From NCBI GenBank assembly GCA_018700655.1, contig JABIUG010000319.1, positions 1 to 6,269 of the forward strand: DNA of 6,269 nucleotides, read 5' to 3'. This stretch comes from Rhodospirillaceae bacterium. GTDB lineage: Bacteria > Pseudomonadota > Alphaproteobacteria > SP197. This document shows positions 5,986 to 6,269 of the stretch, piece after piece (position 1 is the stretch's first letter; the number at the start of each line of letters is the position of its first letter). Position numbers and translations under genes: made by a program. The notes under the pieces are model-generated. The model was not told the origin of the DNA, did no database searches, and saw nothing but the letters and a program-made list of their open reading frames with translations.

Positions 5986-6269
5986 GGCAGTGTCAGACCA
6001 AATCTGCGTTGAGGTAAATTGGGTCGAAGCCTAGCCTCTGCGGATGAGAAATCCGTTCCGCTATTTCAACAGTTCCCCCGAGATCATCCGTCTGACGGTG
6101 ATGATGTACATCCGGTATCCGTTATCGCTCCGCCAGGTCGAAGATCTTCATGTTGGAACGGGGCATCGACATCTGCCATGAGACGATCCGGTTCTGGTGG
6201 AACCGGTTCGGTCCGGTGTTCGCTGCAGAGATCCGGAAACGACGGATTCATCATTGCTTTTATTCAAAC
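5986..6269 (+). mobile_element. Remnant of an IS6-family (IS26-like) insertion sequence, left part
   Basis: The element is identified by its transposase reading frame from 6044. The left boundary is a proposal: GGCAGTGTCAGACC starting at 5986 resembles the IS6-family terminal inverted repeat (IS26 begins GGCACTGT; 7 of the first 8 bases agree) and lies 58 bp before the transposase ATG, a distance typical of the family. The right end is not in the window, and similarity to the transposase stops near 6242, so the copy may be truncated or itself interrupted. No direct repeat can be tested without the other end. The element is confident; the exact left boundary is not. Confidence 0.5.
6044..6269 (+). 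pseudogene. IS6-family transposase, frameshifted and 3' incomplete
   Basis: Starting at ATG 6044 the frame reads MRNPFRYFNSSPEIIRLTV, then MYIRYPLSLRQVEDL, the typical N-terminus of IS6-family DDE transposases (helix-turn-helix DNA-binding region). At 6149-6150 one extra base, apparently A6150 within CTTCATG, breaks the frame. Removing it restores LLERGIDICHETIRFWWNRF (continuing GPVFAAEIRKR) in the next frame up to about 6242. Intact relatives are about 230-240 residues and continue with a stretch leading into the DDE core. Here the sequence instead reads RIHHCFYSN to the window edge, unlike the family. The catalytic DDE domain is therefore not visible. The copy is probably inactive. No good Shine-Dalgarno precedes the ATG, which is usual for these elements. 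A sequencing error cannot be excluded as the source of the single-base insertion. Confidence 0.85.

Noticed and set aside
5792..6034. An 80-codon + frame starting inside tRNA-Glu
   Set aside because: Its start codon is in the anticodon stem of the tRNA and it runs across the unassigned segment into the IS end. No ribosome-binding site or recognisable family; most likely chance.
6009..6037. TTGAGG and TAGCCT spaced 17 bp apart before the transposase start
   Set aside because: Weak matches to a sigma70 promoter, and the -10 would lie only 6 nt from the ATG; not enough to call.
1..6269. CRISPR arrays, toxin-antitoxin pairs, phage genes or defence systems
   Set aside because: Nothing of this kind is visible: no regularly spaced repeats, and all coding space is taken by the genes listed.

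Overview
The window looks like a piece of an alphaproteobacterial chromosome, most likely Rhodospirillales or a close relative. This is inferred from the high GC content by eye, the strong G/C third-position preference, the order hom-glpX-recJ, and an OmpA-domain protein whose C-terminal sequence resembles a type I associate with that group. No database search was possible.

Layout, all on the + strand. (1) Positions 1-1477 hold the 3' part of a gene for a long, acidic, low-complexity cell-envelope protein ending in an OmpA-like domain; its true start lies upstream of the window. (2) hom (homoserine dehydrogenase) starts on the last base of that stop codon (TGATG). (3) glpX (class II fructose-1,6-bisphosphatase) follows; the homology-supported start near 2868 leaves about 100 bp after hom, although the frame stays open further upstream. 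(4) recJ (5'-3' ssDNA exonuclease) starts 3 bp after glpX. (5) A 148-bp gap holds a perfect 7-bp hairpin and a possible sigma70-type promoter. (6) A complete tRNA-Glu(TTC) with encoded CCA lies at 5752-5826. (7) After the tRNA the sequence becomes AT-richer and then unrecognisable for about 160 bp. (8) From 6044 to the window edge is the N-terminal part of an IS6-family (IS26-like) transposase, broken by a 1-base insertion and losing family similarity after about 66 residues.

The four protein genes are tightly packed and co-directional, so they could form one transcript. Their jobs differ: envelope, threonine/methionine branch of aspartate-family synthesis, gluconeogenesis or Calvin cycle, and DNA repair. 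Shared transcription here probably reflects conserved gene order rather than a common pathway.

I found no convincing undescribed system. The points most worth checking are the internally repeated, non-canonical OmpA-domain protein at the left edge and the decayed mobile-element boundary just downstream of tRNA-Glu at the right edge. Long reverse-strand open frames opposite hom, glpX and recJ are best explained as shadows of GC-rich codon usage.
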